64,000 nucleotides of DNA, taken from the NCBI RefSeq assembly GCF_004153545.1, contig NZ_SDVA01000005.1, positions 124,001 through 188,000 on the forward strand. Direction: 5' to 3'. Under the pieces are notes generated by a model. That model saw only the letters and a program-made list of their open reading frames with translations. It made no database searches and had not been told where the DNA came from. Positions 58,802 through 64,000 of this stretch are shown here, one piece after another (within the stretch, counting starts at the first letter, position 1; each line of letters starts with the position of its first letter). A program made the position numbers and the translations under genes. This DNA comes from Serinicoccus sediminis. Lineage in GTDB: Bacteria; Actinomycetota; Actinomycetes; Actinomycetales; Dermatophilaceae.

Positions 58802-59656
58802 TCAGGCTCCCGCCGCCGCCAGCACGGCGCGCCGGGTGAGGACCCCGGCGACGTGCTTGCGGTAGTCCGCCTGGCCGTTGAGGTCCGAGGGCGGGTCGGT
58901 GCCCTCGGCGACCTGGGCGCACGCCTGCGCGACGGCCTCCTCGGTGGCCTCCTGGCCGACGAGGGCCTCCTCGACCGCGCGCGCTCGCAACGGGGTCGCG
59001 CCCATGTTGGTCAGGCCGACCCGGGCCTCGGCGATGGTGCCTCCCTCGGTGCGCACGGCGGCGGCGATGCCGATGATGGCCCACTGGTGGGAGACCCGCA
59101 CGAACTTCTCGTAGTGCGCGCCCCAGCCGGTGTGCTTGGGGATCTCCACGGCGGTGAGCAGCTCGCCCTCACCGACGGCGGTCTCGAAGAGGTCGACGAA
59201 GAAGTCGGCGCCGTCGACCGTCCGCTCGCCGTCCGGCCCCTGGATGACCATGCGGCCCTCGAGCGCCAGCACGGGGGCACCCACGTCGCCCGCCGGGTCG
59301 GCGTGCGCCAGGGCCCCGCACACGGTGCCGCGGTGGCGGATCTGCTCGTCGGCGACCTCCTGGAGGGCGGTGTGCAGCAGGGCGAGGTGCTCCTGGACGA
59401 GCGAGGAGTCGAGCACGTCCTGGTAGGTCGCCCCGGCGCCGATGCGGATCGCGTCACCCACCTCGGTGACGCCCTTGAGCTCCTCGATCCGGGAGATGTC
59501 GACGATGATGCCCGGGGCGTTGAGCCGCATCCGCAGCACCGGCAGCAACGACTGCCCGCCGGAGAGCACCTTGGCGTCGTCTCCGTGCTCGGCGAGCAGC
59601 TCCAGCGCCTCGGCCACCGTGGCCGGGGCGGCGTAGTCGAACTGCGGGGGGATCAT
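58802..59656 (-). CDS. coxM: Molybdenum hydroxylase FAD subunit (CoxM-like)
   Basis: A 284-residue FAD-binding subunit. FDYAAPATVAEALELLAEHGDDAKVLSGGQSLLPVLRMRL contains the FAD-pyrophosphate motif with SGGQSL, and IRHRGTVCGALAHADPAGDVGAPVLALEG is the second FAD signature (TxGGxxxxxD-like). It passes electrons from the Fe-S subunit onward to the acceptor. ATGA overlap with coxL. Confidence 0.93.
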   Translation of the reverse strand: MIPPQFDYAAPATVAEALELLAEHGDDAKVLSGGQSLLPVLRMRLNAPGIIVDISRIEELKGVTEVGDAIRIGAGATYQDVLDSSLVQEHLALLHTALQEVADEQIRHRGTVCGALAHADPAGDVGAPVLALEGRMVIQGPDGERTVDGADFFVDLFETAVGEGELLTAVEIPKHTGWGAHYEKFVRVSHQWAIIGIAAAVRTEGGTIAEARVGLTNMGATPLRARAVEEALVGQEATEEAVAQACAQVAEGTDPPSDLNGQADYRKHVAGVLTRRAVLAAAGA

Positions 59657-62165
59657 GCCTGACCGCCTTCCTGGGTCGTGCCGCCGACGGGGCTGGCGGC
59701 GGTTCCGGGCGGGTCCTGGTTGGGCTCGCCCTCGGCGAAGTGGCCCGCGGCCGCCCCCGCCGTCTCGCTCATGGCACCGGCCGTGCCGTCCTGGATGGCC
59801 CGCCACACCCGTTCCGGGGTGCACGGCATGACGATGTCCTTGACGCCGAACTGCCGGATGGCGTCGAGGACCGCGTTGACCACGGCCGGGGTGGACGCGA
59901 TGCAGCCGGCCTCGCCGACCCCCTTGACCCCGAGGTCGTTGGAGGTGGCCGGCGAGGTGGTCCGGTCGGTGACGAAGTTGATCGTGTCCGCCGTGGTCGG
60001 GAGCGTGTAGTCGACGAACGAGCCGGACACGAGGGTCCCCTGGTCGTCGTAGACCGCCTCCTCCCACAGCGCCTGCGCGATGCCCTGGACCAGCCCGCCG
60101 TGGATCTGACCCTCGACGATGAGCGGGTTGACGACGTTGCCGATGTCGTCGACGCACACGTAGGACCGCATCGTCGTGGCCCCGGTCTCGGTGTCGACCT
60201 CCATCGCGCACAGGTGGGTGCCGTGCGGGAAGGAGAAGTTCACCGGGTCGAAGGTGGCGTCGGCGTCCAGGCTCGGCTCCATCCCCTCGGGGAGGTCGTG
60301 GGCGGTGAACACGGCGAGCGCGAGCCCGGCGAGCCCGATGCCCTCCTGGTCGGCCCCTGCGCCCTTGACAGTGAACTTCCCGTCGCTGAACTCCAGGTCG
60401 TCCACGTTGGCCTCGAGCTGGTACGCGGCGAGCGGCTTGGCCTTCTCGATGACCTTCTTGGCGGCGTTGATGACCGCCTGGCCGCCGACGACGAGCGAGC
60501 GCGAGCCGTAGGTGTCCAGGCCCTTGTGGCTGATCTGGGTGTCCCCGTGCAGCACCTCGACGTCCTCGAAGGGCACGCCCAGCTGGTCGGCCACGATCTG
60601 GCTCCAGGCCGTCTCGTGGCCCTGGCCGTGCGCCGAGGAGCCGGTGATGACCTCGACCTTGCCGGTGGGCAGCATCCGCACCGACGCGTGCTCCCAGCCA
60701 CCGGCCCCGTAGTTGAGCGAGCCGAGGACCCGGGACGGGGCCAGCCCGCACATCTCGGTGAAGGTGGAGATGCCCAGCCCCAGCTGCACCCGGTCGCCGC
60801 TCTCCCGGCGCCGCTGCTGCTCGGCCCGCAGCTCGTCATACCCGAACAGCTCCTTGGCGCGCTCGGTGGCGGCCTCGTAGTTGCCCGAGTCGTACTCGAG
60901 CCCGCAGACGGTGGTGAACGGGAACTCCTCGTGGGTGATCCAGTTCTGCTCGCGCACCTCCATGGGGTCGCGACCCAGCTCGAGGGCGAGCTCGTCCATG
61001 ATGCGCTCGATGGCGAAGGTCGCCTCCGGGCGCCCGGCGCCGCGGTAGGCGTCGGTCCACGTCTTGTTGGTGAAGACGTTGGTGCAGGAGAAGTGGTAGG
61101 CGGGGAACTTGTAGATGGAGTTGTACATGAACGCGCCGAGGATCGGCACGCCCGGCGTGACGAGCCCCAGGTAGGCGCCCATGTCGGCGAGCAGCTCGAC
61201 CTTGAGGCCGGTGACGGTGCCGTCGGCCTTGGCCGCCAGGGTGAGCTTCTGCCACTGGTCGCGGCCGTGGTGCGCGGAGAGGAGCGACTCGCTGCGGGTC
61301 TCGGTCCACTTGCAGGGCTTGCCGGTGTGCCGCGCCACCAGGAAGGTGATGATCTCCTCCGGGGTGACCTGCAGCTTGCCGCCGAAGCCGCCGCCCACAT
61401 CCGGGGCGATGACGCGCACCTTGCCCTCGTCGACGCCGAGGGTCATGGCGAGCATGAGCCGCAGGATGTGCGGCACCTGCGTGGCCGACCACATGACGAA
61501 CTGCTCGCCGGTCGGGTCCACCACGGTGGATCGCGGCTCCATGAAGGCCGGGATGAGGCGCTGCTGGCGGAACTCGCGCTCGACGACCACGTCGGCCTCG
61601 GCGATGGCGTCGTCGACGCTGGAGCCGGTGCCGGCCTCGGCGGAGTCGAAGACCCAGGTCGCCGAGCGGTTGGTGCCGAGGTCGGGGTGCGCCAGGGTCT
61701 CGTCCTGGGCGGCGGCCCGCAGGTCGAGCGCCGCCGGCAGGTCCTCGTAGTCGACGTCCACGAGCTCGGCGGCGTCCCGGGCCGCCGCGGAGGAGCGCGC
61801 GGCGACGACGGCGACGACCTCGCCGGAGAAGGCGACCCGGTCGACCGCGATGGCCGGGTGCGGCGGGGCCTTCTGGTCCTCGGTGATGGGCCAGGCGCAG
61901 GGCAGTGATCCCTGCAGGTCCTTGACGTCCTGGCCGGTGAGCACGGCCACGACGCCCGGCGACTGCTGCGCCGCGGTGGTGTCGACGCCGGTGATGCGGG
62001 CGTGCGCCACCGGGCTGCGCACCATGGCCAGGTGCAGCATGCCCGGGAGCACGTGGTTGTCGGTCCACCGGGTGCGCCCGGTGATGAGGCGCTGGTCCTC
62101 CTTGCGCCGGCGGTCGCGGCCGACCTCCTGGGTGCTGCCGGCCTGGGGCCGGTCGTCGACAGCGG

Positions 62166-62169
<4 letters not shown>
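59653..62169 (-). CDS. coxL: Molybdenum hydroxylase large subunit, form II CO dehydrogenase-like (CoxL)
   Basis: An 838-residue molybdopterin subunit. [21 protein letters not shown] starts the domain. [15 protein letters not shown] and the active-site loop [14 protein letters not shown] follow. AYRGAGR is the form II signature, in contrast to AYXCSFR with the Cu-binding Cys of true form I CO dehydrogenase. [13 protein letters not shown] supplies the catalytic Glu. Oxidation of CO is therefore doubtful and another carbonyl or N-heterocycle is possible. The C-terminal 45 residues are disordered. GTG start overlaps coxS. Confidence 0.93.
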
Positions 62170-62648
<479 letters not shown>

Positions 62649-62759
62649 ACGGCTCTCCCGTCCGGGGGCTGAGGGGACATCCTTGTCCCTGCTGATCCTG
62701 CCCCGACGGGGGGTGCTGCGCAAGAGATACCCGGTGGTCAGACGGTATGCCGTGCCCGC
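62649..62759 (-). promoter_or_regulatory. cox operon upstream region
   Basis: A 111-bp gap between xdhC-like stop and coxS. No clear TANNNT with 6-7 nt spacing; a conventional ribosome-binding site (GGGAGA) suggests a leadered transcript. It contains one GTATGCC motif near 62744. Confidence 0.35.
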
Positions 62760-63896
62760 TCAGCCCGGGTGGCGGTGGATCGCGCCCTCGGTCTCCCGCA
62801 GCGGCTCGCCGCGACCGCCCCAGCGCAGCGCGATGATCTCGCTCGCGATGCTCACCGCCGTCTCCTCGGGGGTGCGGGCGCCGAGGTCGAGACCGATGGG
62901 GCTGCGCAGCCGGGCCAGCTGCTCCTCCCGCAGCCCGGCCTCGCGCAGCCGGGCCAGGCGGTCCTCGTGGGTGCGACGCGAGCCCATGGCGCCGATGTAG
63001 GCCAGCTCCGGCGCGCCCTCCCCCAGCAGCACCTCCAGCAGCGGCACGTCGAACTTCGGGTCGTGGGTGAGGACGCAGGCGACCGTGCGCGCGTCGAGGG
63101 CGTCGTGCGCGACCTGCGCCTCGACATACCGGTGCGGCCAGGAGACCACGACCTCGTCGGCGTCCGGGAAGCGGCTGCGGGTCGCGAAGACCGGCCGGGC
63201 GTCGCAGACCGTGACCCGGTAGCCGAGGAAGGTGCCCATCCGGGCGACCGCGGAAGCGAAGTCGATGGCGCCGAAGACGAGCATGCGCGGGCGGGGTGCG
63301 TAGGACGCGACGAACACCCGCATCCCCTCCCCCCGGCGCTCGCCGTCCGGGCCGTACTCCAGGGTCGCGGTCCGGCCCTGCGCGAGCATGCCCCGGGCGT
63401 CGTCGAGCACCGCGGCGTCCGCGCGGGCGCTGCCGAGGGTGCCCACCACCGGCGCGGGCTCGGGCCGCACCACGAGCCGTCGGCCCAGGTGCTCCGCCTC
63501 CGGGTGCGCCACGACCGTGGCCACGGCGACGGGCCGGCCCGCCTCGATGTCGGCGGCCACCTCCCCCAGCTCGGGGAAGTCCGCCGGCGAGACCCGCTCG
63601 ACGTAGATGTCGAGGATGCCGCCGCACGTCAGCCCGACCCCCATGGCCTCGTCGTCGGACACGCCGTAGCGCTGCAGCACCGGGGTGCCGGTGCCGATGA
63701 CCTGCTCCCCCAGCTCGTAGACCGCGCCCTCCACGCACCCGCCGGAGACCGAGCCTACGGCCTCGCCGTCCGCGCCGACGAGCATGGCGGCCCCCGGCTG
63801 GCGAGGCGCCGACCTCCAGGTGCCGACGACGGTCGCCAGGGCGACCTGCTGGTCGTCCTCCCACCACGGGAGCAGCCGGTCCAGGACGTCACGCAT
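62760..63896 (-). CDS. XdhC-family molybdoenzyme maturation protein
   Basis: A 378-residue protein. [43 protein letters not shown] is the XdhC/CoxI N-terminal domain with its conserved Cys in [40 protein letters not shown] is the Rossmann domain and [22 protein letters not shown] the C-terminal signature. XdhC proteins bind and sulfurate the molybdenum cofactor before insertion. Upstream of and in line with coxSLM, which supports a maturation role for that enzyme. Confidence 0.93.
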   Translation of the reverse strand: MRDVLDRLLPWWEDDQQVALATVVGTWRSAPRQPGAAMLVGADGEAVGSVSGGCVEGAVYELGEQVIGTGTPVLQRYGVSDDEAMGVGLTCGGILDIYVERVSPADFPELGEVAADIEAGRPVAVATVVAHPEAEHLGRRLVVRPEPAPVVGTLGSARADAAVLDDARGMLAQGRTATLEYGPDGERRGEGMRVFVASYAPRPRMLVFGAIDFASAVARMGTFLGYRVTVCDARPVFATRSRFPDADEVVVSWPHRYVEAQVAHDALDARTVACVLTHDPKFDVPLLEVLLGEGAPELAYIGAMGSRRTHEDRLARLREAGLREEQLARLRSPIGLDLGARTPEETAVSIASEIIALRWGGRGEPLRETEGAIHRHPG

Positions 63897-63928
63897 GTGC
63901 TGATCGTGCCACGGCGCGGCCGGGCGGA

Positions 63929-64000
63929 CTACGCGTCGCCGGCGGCGGCCCTGCGCACGGCGTACGGCACGGCTCCCCACACCCCGCCGAAGAGGGCCAC
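63929..64000 (-). CDS. C-terminal fragment of an unidentified protein
   Basis: An open frame on the - strand from the window edge to a TAG at 63931-63929 reads VALFGGVWGAVPYAVRRAAA and three more residues. It looks like the last membrane helix and basic tail of a small integral membrane protein. Too short to identify. Confidence 0.35.
   Translation of the reverse strand: MALFGGVWGAVPYAVRRAAAGDA

Overview
The window is a high-GC (well over 70% by eye), densely coded actinobacterial chromosome segment. The Pup-ligase/depupylase/ARC locus, RbpA, mycothiol ligase MshC, an F420-type oxidoreductase, PafBC and HelY all point to Actinobacteria. Gene order and the absence of prcBA from the Pup locus suggest Micrococcales, possibly an Intrasporangiaceae/Ornithinimicrobium-like organism; that family guess is inference.

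The most consequential feature is a short AT-rich element at 7356-7383 that matches the actinobacterial dif site (XerC/XerD chromosome-dimer resolution), so the window seems to straddle the replication terminus. In support, the heptamer GGGGGAG is read only on the + strand left of this element (7 copies by eye) and only on the - strand to its right (37 copies by eye). That is the behaviour of an FtsK-orienting (KOPS/AIMS-type) sequence pointing at dif.

Layout. 1-7.3 kb: a cut alpha/beta hydrolase, YciO, a CstR-controlled persulfide detoxification operon, RlmC, a DoxX-like protein, a HIT protein and a hydrolase. 7.4-17.2 kb: cupin, YihY/BrkB, cardiolipin synthase, aldo-keto reductase, an SSB-like protein, acyltransferase, mutarotase, AI-2E-type permease, CsbD and an MFS carrier. 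17.3-20.8 kb: the conserved RbpA / FxsA / polyprenol-phosphate-mannose synthase / Lnt block. 20.8-27 kb: KamA-family radical SAM enzyme, YbaK, Lrp, a 5'-3' exonuclease, PAP2 and thiolase. 27-47 kb: the actinobacterial pupylation neighbourhood in the order helY, lipid kinase, tatC, tatA, pafC, pafB, (DUF3866, antiporter, two FKBPs), pafA, pup, dop, MFS fusion, DUF3054, arc, trmI. No 20S proteasome genes are present and ARC lacks a proteasome-docking tail. 47-57.5 kb: site-2 protease, RecB-like nuclease, PAC2, HAD, MshC, SCO1664-like, DUF3090, phosphatase, LLM oxidoreductase and M20 peptidase. 57.5-64 kb: a form II CO-dehydrogenase-like molybdoenzyme operon (coxSLM plus coxG) with an XdhC-type maturation gene.

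Expression signals are unusually legible. About thirty genes have a TANNNT -10 hexamer ending almost always 6 or 7 nt before the start codon, so most transcripts here should be leaderless. Two families of short tandem repeats (period 32 bp and 22 bp) sit between genes, and one has also entered a coding sequence. A heptamer, GTATGCC/GGCATAC, occurs about six times more often than base composition predicts, in all reading frames and between genes. No tRNA, rRNA, CRISPR array, prophage or insertion sequence was seen.
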